Shown here piece after piece: positions 34,501 to 43,659 of a DNA stretch of 51,949 bases. How positions within the stretch are numbered: the first letter of the stretch is position 1; each line of letters starts with the position of its first letter. The notes under the pieces are model-generated. The model saw only the letters and a program-made list of their open reading frames with translations. It had not been told where the DNA came from and searched no databases. Origin of the DNA: Thioglobus_C sp964448305 (lineage in GTDB: Bacteria > Pseudomonadota > Gammaproteobacteria > PS1 > Pseudothioglobaceae); NCBI GenBank assembly GCA_964448305.1, contig CAYUWB010000008.1, forward strand, positions 1 through 51,949, read 5' to 3'. The position numbers and the translations under genes are program-made.

Positions 34501-36915
34501 ATGTCAGTTCAGTTATCAGATTATGATGATCTTCTTGAAGAGTTAGGCGAGCAGTCTGGCGAGGTTCTAGAGGCGAATTGGCATGAGGCAACACGTGTGT
34601 TTAGTCCGCGAGGGTTGCAATCTTATCTAGAAGCTGCATTAGGATTGAAATCAATTGGACGTGGTGTTGAGTTGGTAATTTCTTTTATCGAAAGTGCGCC
34701 TATTGTTGCAAAAGAGATTGGTGAACAGGCGGTGCCTGATTTGCACTCTATTGCAATTAAGATGTATTCAAGAACAAGCTCTGAAGTTATTGCATTGGTT
34801 TTCTCAACAGCACCAATTGCAGCAAGTCGACTTGGAGAAATAGATCTGTTTAAAGCTTACTTGGGCTTATTAAACAACCTAGTTGCAAAAGCCCCAAGAG
34901 CAATCAGACCTTTCTTAGAAAGTTTAGATGTCTTGCTTGGTCAACTCACACTTGGCGGGCTTAGGCGTTGGACAACCTGGGGTGTCTCTGCTTATCGTGA
35001 CGATTTTGATGCGCAAGCCGAATACTTTAGTTTAAAAAGCGAACAAGCTAAAGCAATCTTGAAGCAAGAGCAACGTGGTGTTCTTTTTGTTAATATCCAA
35101 CGAAGATTAAACATGTATCTTAGATCATTATGGGGTCGTGATTTTTTTATTCGCCCAACCTCTGGTGACTATGAAACACGTGAAGGTTATCAGCCATATA
35201 TTGAGCATTATTTTATTCATCTGCCAGATGCTTTTGATGACTACAAGCCATCAGAAGACGCCGATGAAGATTCAATCGTTTTGGGTATGGATGTATATCG
35301 TGCCAGCTCTGCACATGCGGCAGCACATATTGTTTTTTCTTCATACGATGAGAATGCTCTAGAAGAATTAAGCAATTTACAGCGATTGATCATCGGTGTA
35401 ATCGAGGATGCACGTGTAGAATTTTTAGCTGTTGAAAAATTTCCAGGAATGAAGCAGTTGTGGATTAATTTGCTTCCAGTAGATAAGAGTCCTGATGATA
35501 CGCTTCAGCCTATTTTAGATAGAATGGCTAGAGCTTTGATAGATGATGAATATCAAGACGACCACCCATTGGTTGTAGAGGCTCGTCAACAATTTATAGC
35601 TTGTAAAGACCGTATGTCGGAATCAGAAATTTCTCGCGAAATTGGTCTAAATCTTGCGCAAAAAATACTAGAGTCAGATCTTGTTTTAAATTCAAGTCAT
35701 GATAAATACAGCAATGTTTACCGTGATGATAATCGATGTTTGTGGCAATCACCAGATCATGTTGAAGAAGGACATGAGCTATTGCCGGGTGAAATACAAC
35801 AAGTCCGTAAATATGTCAGTTTAATGGAAATGATTAATGAAGTCGAAGTTCCAAATGCTGGCGATGATGCACAAGAAATTTGGGTTCTCGGTACAGAGTT
35901 ATTTCCTTATGAGGATGAGGGTGTTTCATGGAATGAAATGGAAGGCAAAGAGCCTATCTCTTCACCAGTCCATTATCATGAGTGGGACTACCAAACTCAA
36001 CTAGAGAGACCAAGCTGGGTAACCTTGTTAGAGAAGCGACCAAAATCTGGTGATACAGATATTATTGAAGATATTTTAGAACGTCATAAGCCACTTGTAA
36101 GACGATTGAAACATCTTATTGAGGCAGTACAGCCACAAGGATTAATCAGACAAAGAAAAGTTGAAGATGGAGATGAAATTGACTTGAATGAGGCAATTAA
36201 TGCGATGATTGATATTCGTCGCGGTGTACAGCCTGATCCTCGCATAGGTATTCGAACAACCCTTCAGATTAGAGACTTGTCGGTTATATTATTGGTTGAC
36301 TTGTCAGAGTCGACAAATGACCCACTTCCATCTTCTAAATCTGACCTTGTGGAAAATGCAAATAAAAACAATGACGATGAGTCTGAAGAAAACAACCAGC
36401 CAACCATTCTAGATTTGTCACGTGAGGCAGCCGCCCTTATGGCAGACGCGATGGATAAAATTGGCGACCCATTTGCAATTCATGGTTTTGATTCTAATGG
36501 ACGACATGATGTAGAATATTATCGATTCAAAGATTTTGATGAAGAATATGGCGATGAAGCTAAAGCGCATTTAGCAGGTATGACAGGCCAACTATCAACC
36601 AGGATGGGTGCAGCAGTTCGCCATGCAGGCTCATTGCTAAATGAACGAGGTAGCAGTAAAAAAATTCTATTTTTATTGACTGATGGTGAGCCAGCAGATA
36701 ATGATGAAAACGACCCTCAATATCTACGTTTTGACACAAAGCGTGCTGTTGAAGAATTAGCCAGAGAAGGTATTAATACATTTTGCTTGACACTCGATCC
36801 GCATGCAGATGAGTATGTTTCAAGGATTTTTGGCGCTCAAAACTTTTTGGTGCTTGACAATGTTGAGCGATTGCCTGAGAAGTTGCCAGAGCTGTATTTA
36901 TCGTTAACAAAATAA
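34501..36915 (+). CDS. cbbO: RuBisCO activase adaptor CbbO (vWA domain)
   Basis: 804-aa partner of the AAA+ protein CbbQ; together they remove inhibitory sugar phosphates from RuBisCO. The C-terminal von Willebrand A domain (from about residue 590) has an intact MIDAS start, LVDLSESTND (DxSxS, near 598), and later FLLTDGEPAD. The N-terminal 450 residues are helical and typical of CbbO/NorD proteins. Here cbbO precedes cbbQ; the more common order is cbbQ then cbbO. Confidence 0.94.
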   Translation: MSVQLSDYDDLLEELGEQSGEVLEANWHEATRVFSPRGLQSYLEAALGLKSIGRGVELVISFIESAPIVAKEIGEQAVPDLHSIAIKMYSRTSSEVIALVFSTAPIAASRLGEIDLFKAYLGLLNNLVAKAPRAIRPFLESLDVLLGQLTLGGLRRWTTWGVSAYRDDFDAQAEYFSLKSEQAKAILKQEQRGVLFVNIQRRLNMYLRSLWGRDFFIRPTSGDYETREGYQPYIEHYFIHLPDAFDDYKPSEDADEDSIVLGMDVYRASSAHAAAHIVFSSYDENALEELSNLQRLIIGVIEDARVEFLAVEKFPGMKQLWINLLPVDKSPDDTLQPILDRMARALIDDEYQDDHPLVVEARQQFIACKDRMSESEISREIGLNLAQKILESDLVLNSSHDKYSNVYRDDNRCLWQSPDHVEEGHELLPGEIQQVRKYVSLMEMINEVEVPNAGDDAQEIWVLGTELFPYEDEGVSWNEMEGKEPISSPVHYHEWDYQTQLERPSWVTLLEKRPKSGDTDIIEDILERHKPLVRRLKHLIEAVQPQGLIRQRKVEDGDEIDLNEAINAMIDIRRGVQPDPRIGIRTTLQIRDLSVILLVDLSESTNDPLPSSKSDLVENANKNNDDESEENNQPTILDLSREAAALMADAMDKIGDPFAIHGFDSNGRHDVEYYRFKDFDEEYGDEAKAHLAGMTGQLSTRMGAAVRHAGSLLNERGSSKKILFLLTDGEPADNDENDPQYLRFDTKRAVEELAREGINTFCLTLDPHADEYVSRIFGAQNFLVLDNVERLPEKLPELYLSLTK

Positions 36916-36969
36916 ATAATTAGGTAAAATACATTCTCAAATTAATATTAACTAAATACAAAGGAAAAG

Positions 36970-37773
36970 ATGATAGATACAAGTCAATACATGATAACTG
37001 AAGAGCCTTACTATCATAAGGTTGGTCAAGAGGTTGAGCGTTATGAGGCTGCATATTCCGCCCGTATGCCAGTCTTATTAAAAGGACCTACAGGTTGTGG
37101 AAAATCAAGATTTGTTGAATACATGGCGTGGAAGTTGCAAAAGCCTCTAATTAGTGTTGCTTGTAATGAGGATATGACAGCATCAGACTTGGTTGGTCGT
37201 TTTTTGCTTGATGCAAATGGCACACAATGGCAAGATGGGCCGCTAACCACTGCTGCTCGTATAGGTGCCATTTGTTATCTTGATGAGATAGTAGAAGCTC
37301 GTCAAGATACAACAGTAGTTATCCACCCGCTAACTGATCATCGCCGTCAATTACCACTTGAGAAAAAAGGTGAACAAGTTGACGCACATCCTGATTTTCA
37401 AATTGTAATTTCATATAATCCAGGCTATCAGTCTATGATGAAAGATTTGAAACAATCAACAAAACAACGTTTCGGCGGCATGTCGTTCGACTACCCACCT
37501 AGCGAGGTAGAAGTAGAGATTGTTTCACACGAGACTGGTATTGACAAAGAAACAGCAGAAAAGTTAGTTCAGGTTGCACAACGTTCGCGTAACTTAAAAG
37601 GCCATGGCTTAGATGAAGGCATGTCAACTCGTTTGTTAATATATGCAGGTCAACTGATTGCTAAAGGTATTAGTCCGGAAGACGCTTGTCACATGGCACT
37701 TGTTGAGCCGTTAACGGATGATGTAGATATGCGAGATACACTTGGTGCGGCTGTCGGCACATTCTTTGCTTAG
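36970..37773 (+). CDS. cbbQ: RuBisCO activase motor CbbQ (MoxR AAA+)
   Basis: 267-aa AAA+ ATPase. Walker A GPTGCGKSR is at about residues 38-46 and Walker B AICYLDEI at about 97-104; the C-terminal region ends GAAVGTFFA as in CbbQ/NorQ. It forms a hexamer that docks on CbbO and works on form I RuBisCO. AAAGGAAAAG precedes the start, 54 bases after cbbO. A NorQ role is less likely because no nor genes are near. Confidence 0.95.
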   Translation: MIDTSQYMITEEPYYHKVGQEVERYEAAYSARMPVLLKGPTGCGKSRFVEYMAWKLQKPLISVACNEDMTASDLVGRFLLDANGTQWQDGPLTTAARIGAICYLDEIVEARQDTTVVIHPLTDHRRQLPLEKKGEQVDAHPDFQIVISYNPGYQSMMKDLKQSTKQRFGGMSFDYPPSEVEVEIVSHETGIDKETAEKLVQVAQRSRNLKGHGLDEGMSTRLLIYAGQLIAKGISPEDACHMALVEPLTDDVDMRDTLGAAVGTFFA

Positions 37774-37784
37774 TTTTGATATAG

Positions 37785-37816
37785 TGTAGGCTAATCCTGA
37801 GAAGGGTTAGTCTATA
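37785..37816 (+). other. Hairpin after cbbQ
   Basis: TAGGCTAATCC (from 37787) pairs with GGGTTAGTCTA around a six-base loop; with G-U pairs the stem is about 13 bp. It lacks a following T-run and so may be a weak or Rho-assisted stop, or an mRNA end-protecting stem. Confidence 0.5.
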
Positions 37817-37820
37817 AGTA

Positions 37821-37829
37821 TGTTATAAT
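37821..37829 (+). promoter_or_regulatory. Candidate extended -10 promoter for sulP
   Basis: TGT-TATAAT is a full extended -10 match just after the cbbQ hairpin. A transcript from here would have a leader of about 115 bases with two hairpins (37851-37876 and 37897-37922). Confidence 0.45.
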
Positions 37830-37850
37830 TATCTAATATATAAAAGCACA

Positions 37851-37922
37851 AGCGATTATATTTTTTTACAATCGCTAAGTTAAAATTTCTAAACACGCAC
37901 TCTGTAGTAAGAAACAGAGTGC
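37851..37922 (+). promoter_or_regulatory. Structured leader upstream of sulP
   Basis: Two inverted repeats: AGCGATT/AATCGCT (37851-37857 with 37870-37876) and GCACTCTGT/ACAGAGTGC (37897-37905 with 37914-37922, eight-base loop). They may be leader RNA structures or protein-binding sites. No known riboswitch was recognised. Confidence 0.4.
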
Positions 37923-37953
37923 ATTCTTGTAATATTTGAAAGAAGCTAATTTC

Positions 37954-39711
37954 ATGAATAGATTTGCAAAGTTTTTTCCTTTCTTGGCTTGGATACATGA
38001 GTTAAAAAATCAGAAAGTTCTAAGAGCTGATATTGTTGCAGGTTTAACGGTTGCATTGGTTTTGGTGCCACAATCAATGGCATACGCACAACTAGCAGGG
38101 CTAGCTCCACAATACGGTTTATATGCGTCATTTTTGCCTGTAATGATAGCAGCCTTGATGGGCTCTTCTCGTCAATTAGGCACAGGCCCTGTTGCCATTG
38201 TATCCCTTCTAACTGCTGCAGCTATACCAACGGTTGTTCCTGAAGGAGCAGATATGGTGACCTATGCAGCTTATGCTTCGTTACTTGCACTTATGGTGGG
38301 ATTTTTTCGATTCGCCATGGGGGCATTGAAACTAGGTTTTGTGATAAATTTTTTATCCCACCCTGTGGTTGTTGGTTTTACTAATGCGGCAGCAATTATT
38401 ATCGCCGCCTCACAATTAAATAAAATTTTCGGTGTTGCTAAAGGGCCTGGTGAGTATAGTTATGAACAGGTTTGGGGTACGGTTATCAATGCAGCAACTA
38501 ATACCCATTTTATAACCCTTGTTTTTGCAATTGTTGCTTCGATTATTATTATTGGCATTAGAAGATATCAGCCAAAATTACCAGGTGTATTAATTGCCGT
38601 AGCTTCTACCACTATTTTTTCATGGCTGATTGATTTTGGTAAGCCTACTGAAGAAGGCGGGCTTGGTGGTGCTATAGTTGGTGCAATTCCAGAAGGCTTG
38701 CCTAGCTTTATAATGCCAGATGTTGATTTTTCGGCAATGAATGAAATGATAGTGATCGCTATCACTATTGCATTAATTGGCTTTATGGAGGCAATCGCCA
38801 TTGCCAAAGTTATGCAGGCTAAAACAAAACAGCGTCTTGATATTAATCAAGAATTAATGGGCCAAGGTTTGGCAAATTTTGCTTCAGGCATGTTTCAAGG
38901 TTACCCAATATCAGGGTCATTTTCCCGTTCTGCAGTTAATATTTCAGCTGGTGCAGTGACTGGATTCTCATCAGTCGTCACAGCTATATTAGTTGGGTTT
39001 ACGCTATTGTGGTTGACGCCTTTGCTTTATCATATCCCACAAGCGGCACTTGCAGCTGTTATTATGACGGCGGTTCTTAATCTGGTTAAAATTGATCCCA
39101 TTAAGCAGGCCTGGAAAGTTGAAAAACATGATGCGTTTGTAGCAGTCATCACATTTGCTTTGACTCTAGTTTTTGCCCCAAGTTTAGAAAATGGCATTAT
39201 GATCGGCATAATCTTATCGTTAGGATTGTTCCTTTACCGTACGATGGAGCCTAGATTTACTGAGCTTTCTGCGCATGATGGATCTAATATGCTTGTTAAT
39301 GCCTTAGATAATAAATTAGAGCGCTGTGAAGTGGTATCTATTGTTAAATATTCAGGATCACTATATTTTGCTAATGCAGGTTATTTTGAAGACAAGGTGC
39401 TTAAACTAATTGCAGAAAAGCATAAATGCCTAAGATATATTATTGTTGATATGGCAGGGATTAACTGGATTGACGCCAGTGGAGAAGACATGCTTACTCG
39501 TTTGTTAGATCGTTGCTCTTCTAATGGCGTGGAGATCTTATTTGCCCGTACAGAAGGCATTGAAAAAGTATTGAAAAGAGCGGGCTTCATGGACAGATTT
39601 GGTAACAAACGTTTTTTTGATCGACGTACTGATGCGTTACGTTTCGCATGGAGAGAGCTGGGAGATGAAGAAGCCGCATCAAAAAGCCCTTTAAAACACC
39701 TAATATCTTAA
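37954..39711 (+). CDS. SulP family anion transporter, candidate bicarbonate importer
   Basis: 585-aa inner-membrane protein with about 11-14 helices (residues 25-420) and a C-terminal STAS domain (about 430-550, with DMAGINWIDASGEDML). The SulP signature GLTVALVLVPQSMAYAQLAG lies near residue 28. The start was set at the ATG with GAAAGAAG upstream rather than a TTG six codons earlier. SulP members carry sulfate or bicarbonate; next to a carboxysome cluster in an autotroph, bicarbonate uptake is the better guess. Substrate is inferred from context only. Confidence 0.88.
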   Translation: MNRFAKFFPFLAWIHELKNQKVLRADIVAGLTVALVLVPQSMAYAQLAGLAPQYGLYASFLPVMIAALMGSSRQLGTGPVAIVSLLTAAAIPTVVPEGADMVTYAAYASLLALMVGFFRFAMGALKLGFVINFLSHPVVVGFTNAAAIIIAASQLNKIFGVAKGPGEYSYEQVWGTVINAATNTHFITLVFAIVASIIIIGIRRYQPKLPGVLIAVASTTIFSWLIDFGKPTEEGGLGGAIVGAIPEGLPSFIMPDVDFSAMNEMIVIAITIALIGFMEAIAIAKVMQAKTKQRLDINQELMGQGLANFASGMFQGYPISGSFSRSAVNISAGAVTGFSSVVTAILVGFTLLWLTPLLYHIPQAALAAVIMTAVLNLVKIDPIKQAWKVEKHDAFVAVITFALTLVFAPSLENGIMIGIILSLGLFLYRTMEPRFTELSAHDGSNMLVNALDNKLERCEVVSIVKYSGSLYFANAGYFEDKVLKLIAEKHKCLRYIIVDMAGINWIDASGEDMLTRLLDRCSSNGVEILFARTEGIEKVLKRAGFMDRFGNKRFFDRRTDALRFAWRELGDEEAASKSPLKHLIS

Positions 39712-39717
39712 AGGTTA

Positions 39718-39750
39718 CTTATTTTTTAGGTTAAAATAAGGGTCAATTTT
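39718..39750 (+). other. Hairpin between sulP and DASS permease genes
   Basis: CTTATTTT (39718-39725) pairs with AAAATAAG (39733-39740); a short AATTTTT follows. It may be a weak attenuator between the two transporter genes. AT-rich and not strong. Confidence 0.35.
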
Positions 39751-39767
39751 TCATACCTTGCTACTAT

Positions 39768-41711
39768 ATGTTTAACGTAAAAGTCATTGCAGGCATTATT
39801 TTTGCCGCCTTCACCCTATTTTTATCAACTGTTGCACCTACAACGCCGATTGCCTGGATGTTGGCCATTCTATTGTTGACGATTTATCTTTTTGCCTTTG
39901 AAGTTGTCGAGGTAGATGAAGCAGCTATTACTATTATGGTGATCTTAGGATTGACTTCATTGCCATTAATCTATGCATTGATGGGTTTAGAGGAAGGGTT
40001 AGTTGATAACAATAGACTATTTGATGGGTTTTCATCAAACGCTGTTATTTCAATTATTGCTGTCATGATTATTGGTGCAGGATTAGATAAAACAGGCCTA
40101 ATGACTAAGGTTGCAGCGTTTATTGTAAAGAAAGGCGGCACGTCAGAAACTAAAATTATTCCAATCGTTTCCTCGACAGTTGGTTTTATATCCTCGTTTA
40201 TGCAAAATGTTGGCGCAGCGGCATTGTTTATTCCAGTTGTGAGTCGTATCTCATCAAAATCAGGTGTTCCAATGTCGAGACTGTTGATGCCAATGGGCTT
40301 TACTGCCATTTTAGGTGGTACGATGACAATGGTTGGCTCAAGCCCATTGATTTTGTTAAACGATTTAATTCTAACAACCAACCAAGGTCTATCAGCTGAA
40401 AATCAAATGGAAACTTGGGGCTTGTTTTCGGTAACACCAATTGGTGTAGCGTTAGTTGCAACGGGTATTATTTATTTTGTTATTGCTGGTAAATTTGTTT
40501 TACCAAAACAAGAAGAGAAAGAAGACAAAAGTGTTTCTGCCGTTGAGTATCTTCAGAAAGTTTATCAGATTGATTATGACTTGTATGAAATTAAAATCCC
40601 TTCAAGTAGTAAGCTTGTCGGGCTTAAACTAGACGAGGTAGAAACTATTTCAAAAGTTCGAGTTGTTGCGCTACAAGATGAAAAAGGTAATGGGATTATT
40701 GGACAAGACTCAGTAGATAGAAATACGACCATTCAGCCTAATACAACGATTGGTGTGTTGACATCACGTTCTAATATCGAGAGTTTTGTCGAAGGGTTTA
40801 AGTTAGAATTATCTGACAAAATTGAACAATTTACCGACTTATTGTCTACTCAAAATTGCGGTACAGCAGAAGTGGTAATTCCACCAAATTCTAGTTTGAT
40901 TGGTAAAACAGCGCGAGACGTTTGGCTTAGAAAGACCTATGGTATTGCCATGGTGGCATTACACAGAAACGGAAAGACCTTGAAAGAAGGAGAAGGTATC
41001 CGAGATATGGAATTTCAGTCTGGCGATACGATTGTTGCGCATGTTTGTTGGGAAGATCTGGATCGATTGCAAGACAATAAAGACTTTATTATTGTAACTT
41101 CTGAATACCCAAGACAAGAAGAATCAAGACCTGAAAAAGTCAAATGGGCAGGCGTATTTTTTGGTATTGCCTTATTTTTAATATTATTTACAGATATTAA
41201 GCTGTCAATTGCTTTGATGACAGGCGCATTAGGAATGATTCTAACCAACGTCCTTAAGATTGAAGAAGCCTATCGGGCAGTATCCTGGAAAACAGTATTT
41301 TTACTTGCAAGTTTGATTCCATTGGGTCTTGCTGTGTCTAAAACTGGTACCGCTCTTTGGGTTGCGCAAGAAACAGTTAAAGTTGTTGGCGATATGGCCC
41401 CATGGGTTATATTAACGTCTATTGCTATCTTAGCAACATTCTTTACATTGGTTATGTCTAATGTCGGTGCAACGATTTTATTAGTTCCTATTGCGGTTAA
41501 CATTGCAATTCAGGTTGGCGCAGATCCGGCAGTATATGCATTGACTGTTGCAATCGCCACTTCAAATTCATTTTTAATTCCAACGCACCAAGTGAATGCG
41601 TTAATTATGGGTCCTGGTGGATACAAAGTGGCTGACTTTATTAAGGCTGGCGGCATTATGACGGTTTTATTTATTGTTGTAATGATGACAATGATGAGTC
41701 TTATTTTCTAA
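39768..41711 (+). CDS. DASS/SLC13 family permease with two RCK_C (TrkA-C) domains
   Basis: 647-aa inner-membrane protein. N-terminal helices (about 1-240) include SFMQNVGAAALFIPV and GGTMTMVGSSPLILLND; a central cytoplasmic part (about 250-440) looks like two RCK_C domains (YEIKIPSSSKLVGLKLDEVE and EVVIPPNSSLIGKTARDV); the second helix set has MSNVGATILLVPIAV near 565. DASS proteins are usually sodium-coupled carriers of dicarboxylate or sulfate. Directly after sulP and the carboxysome genes it could carry inorganic carbon or another anion; this is inference. Confidence 0.85.
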   Translation: MFNVKVIAGIIFAAFTLFLSTVAPTTPIAWMLAILLLTIYLFAFEVVEVDEAAITIMVILGLTSLPLIYALMGLEEGLVDNNRLFDGFSSNAVISIIAVMIIGAGLDKTGLMTKVAAFIVKKGGTSETKIIPIVSSTVGFISSFMQNVGAAALFIPVVSRISSKSGVPMSRLLMPMGFTAILGGTMTMVGSSPLILLNDLILTTNQGLSAENQMETWGLFSVTPIGVALVATGIIYFVIAGKFVLPKQEEKEDKSVSAVEYLQKVYQIDYDLYEIKIPSSSKLVGLKLDEVETISKVRVVALQDEKGNGIIGQDSVDRNTTIQPNTTIGVLTSRSNIESFVEGFKLELSDKIEQFTDLLSTQNCGTAEVVIPPNSSLIGKTARDVWLRKTYGIAMVALHRNGKTLKEGEGIRDMEFQSGDTIVAHVCWEDLDRLQDNKDFIIVTSEYPRQEESRPEKVKWAGVFFGIALFLILFTDIKLSIALMTGALGMILTNVLKIEEAYRAVSWKTVFLLASLIPLGLAVSKTGTALWVAQETVKVVGDMAPWVILTSIAILATFFTLVMSNVGATILLVPIAVNIAIQVGADPAVYALTVAIATSNSFLIPTHQVNALIMGPGGYKVADFIKAGGIMTVLFIVVMMTMMSLIF

Positions 41712-41725
41712 GACTGGAAAATATA

Positions 41726-42469
41726 TTAAAGGCTATTGTAAAAAGCTTTCAAGAAATATAGACCTTGTGGTGGCGCTGTAGCGCCAGCGCGTTTTCTATC
41801 TTTTGCTTCTAATACTTCTTTAACCCATTCTATTGACTTTTCGCCCCTACCCACTTTGAGTAATGTGCCGACGATATTACGCACCATGTGATGCAAAAAT
41901 GCATTGGCCTTAATGTCTAATAATATTTCATCATCAGTTTGAGTCAATCGAATAAACTCAATGGTTTTAATCGGTGATTTGGCTTGACATAAACTCCCTC
42001 TAAAGCTAGAAAAATCATGTTCACCAAGCAAGTATCTGGCTGCTGTACTCATGGCTGTTATGTCTAGTTCTCTTGGTTCCCAAAGTGAGTGGTCACCTAT
42101 GAGTGCAGAGCGTACCGGCGTGTTGTGAATTTTGTAATGATATTGCCTGGCATAGGCATTAAAACGCGCATGAAAATCATCGTCAACTTGTTTAACCCAT
42201 TTAAAGTTTACATCATGAGGTAAATTAACATTGCCACCAAATAACCATGCCTTGTCTTCGCGTTTAACATTGGTTTCAAAGTGAATCACTTGTTCGATAG
42301 CGTGTACGCCCGCATCAGTTCTGCCTGAGCAAAACACACGAACCGGTTCATCGGCAATACTGGACAATGCCTCTTCAACCACTTGTTGGACTGTTCGAAT
42401 ACCAGATTTTTGCAACTGCCAACCATGGAAGTTTGTGCCTAAGTATTCAACACCGAGTGCTAATTTCAT
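41726..42469 (-). CDS. truA: tRNA pseudouridine38-40 synthase TruA
   Basis: Modifies U38-U40 in tRNA anticodon arms; 247 aa. The catalytic aspartate is in CSGRTDAGVHA (about residues 46-56). YHYKIHN and HHMVRNIVGTLLKVGRG (about 192-208) are family blocks. Convergent with the DASS gene (14-base gap) and divergent from dgkA. It marks the right edge of the carbon-fixation island. Confidence 0.95.
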   Translation of the reverse strand: MKLALGVEYLGTNFHGWQLQKSGIRTVQQVVEEALSSIADEPVRVFCSGRTDAGVHAIEQVIHFETNVKREDKAWLFGGNVNLPHDVNFKWVKQVDDDFHARFNAYARQYHYKIHNTPVRSALIGDHSLWEPRELDITAMSTAARYLLGEHDFSSFRGSLCQAKSPIKTIEFIRLTQTDDEILLDIKANAFLHHMVRNIVGTLLKVGRGEKSIEWVKEVLEAKDRKRAGATAPPQGLYFLKAFYNSL

Positions 42470-42536
42470 AAATTTCTAAGTAACCCTAATTAATGTAAAA
42501 TCAATTTAACTATTTTATACGTTTGGAGTGCAGAGC

Positions 42537-42893
42537 ATGAAAAATGAAGCAAAAGGATTGAGTCGAATCGCTAGTGCGTATAAATTTTCTATGCAAGGGC
42601 TGAAGTCATGCTACCAATCAGAAGCCGCTTTCAGACAAGAGCTTTGGCTGAGCATTGTATTAATACCGTCGGTTTTTTGGCTTAGCGATTCACCGATTGA
42701 GCAAGTGTTATTAATTTTCCCAATTGTATTGGTTTTAATTGTTGAAGTTTTAAACTCAGCAATTGAGTCAGTGGTTGATCGTGTTGGCGATGAGTATCAC
42801 AAACTTTCAGGTGTGGCAAAAGACATGGGTTCTGCCGCAGTAGGGTTGTCATTAATGTTGGTGGTTATTACATGGTTGATTATTCTACTTTAG
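42537..42893 (+). CDS. dgkA: Diacylglycerol kinase DgkA
   Basis: 118-aa inner-membrane enzyme that phosphorylates diacylglycerol from membrane-derived oligosaccharide turnover. Three helices are visible, and the catalytic motif EVLNSAIESVVDRV is near residue 66. The start is the ATG with GGAG nine bases upstream; a GTG three codons earlier directly abuts that site and is unlikely. Its end overlaps birA by 22 bases. Confidence 0.94.
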   Translation: MKNEAKGLSRIASAYKFSMQGLKSCYQSEAAFRQELWLSIVLIPSVFWLSDSPIEQVLLIFPIVLVLIVEVLNSAIESVVDRVGDEYHKLSGVAKDMGSAAVGLSLMLVVITWLIILL

Positions 42894-43621
42894 AGCTGCC
42901 TGATGGCATTGAATGTTTTGTTTTAGAATCAACAACTAGCACTAACGATCATTTAATTAAACTGCCTTTTTCTAAAGATGTTAAGGTTTGTATTGCTAGA
43001 GAGCAAACGGCTGGAAAAGGCCAATACCAGCGATCCTGGTTAAGCAAAAAGGATAGCAGTGTTTTGCTGTCATTGCGTTATCCATTTTCAATAGACACCA
43101 ATCTTAACGGTTTAAGCCTAATCGTTGGCCTGTCTGTCATTGATGTTTTGAAAAACGATTACGGTATTAATCATTTAAAACTTAAATGGCCAAATGATGT
43201 TTTTTTTGATAATAAAAAACTGGCCGGTATTTTGATTGAAAACAGCGTGCAGAATAGTACGCAGTCTGTTGTAATTGGATTAGGATTAAACCATCATTTA
43301 GACGATGACTTTGAGTGTGAAACGCCTTGGGTAGACCTGTTTAAAATGACAGGTGAAGCGCCCAATCTTGTTGAATTACAAGAGAAAATAATAAAAAATT
43401 TATTGAATTACTGCCAATATTTTGAGCAGCGAGGGCTTGATAATTTTCAATCTCAATGGGCCGCACATGACTACTTATTAGGCAAACGATTAGAGCTTAA
43501 TTACCAAGATAAAAAAACCATTGGTATCGCAAGTGGAATTAATACACAAGGTGCACTGATGATTGATGCAGATGGCGCAATGATCGAAGCTTATAGCTCC
43601 GAACAAATTCGTCTAATTTAG
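42872..43621 (+). CDS. birA: Biotin-protein ligase (BirA catalytic form, no HTH)
   Basis: Attaches biotin to the acetyl-CoA carboxylase carrier protein; 249 aa. The ligase core shows STTSTNDHL (about 20-28), EQTAGKGQYQRSW (about 45-57), LKWPNDVFFDNKKLAGILIE (about 107-126) and a C-terminal SH3-like domain. There is no N-terminal helix-turn-helix, so it should not repress bio genes as E. coli BirA does. The start lies inside dgkA. Confidence 0.92.
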   Translation: MVDYSTLELPDGIECFVLESTTSTNDHLIKLPFSKDVKVCIAREQTAGKGQYQRSWLSKKDSSVLLSLRYPFSIDTNLNGLSLIVGLSVIDVLKNDYGINHLKLKWPNDVFFDNKKLAGILIENSVQNSTQSVVIGLGLNHHLDDDFECETPWVDLFKMTGEAPNLVELQEKIIKNLLNYCQYFEQRGLDNFQSQWAAHDYLLGKRLELNYQDKKTIGIASGINTQGALMIDADGAMIEAYSSEQIRLI

Positions 43622-43659
43622 GGTAAGATTAAGCACTCAAAATAATGCTTTGTTAATTT

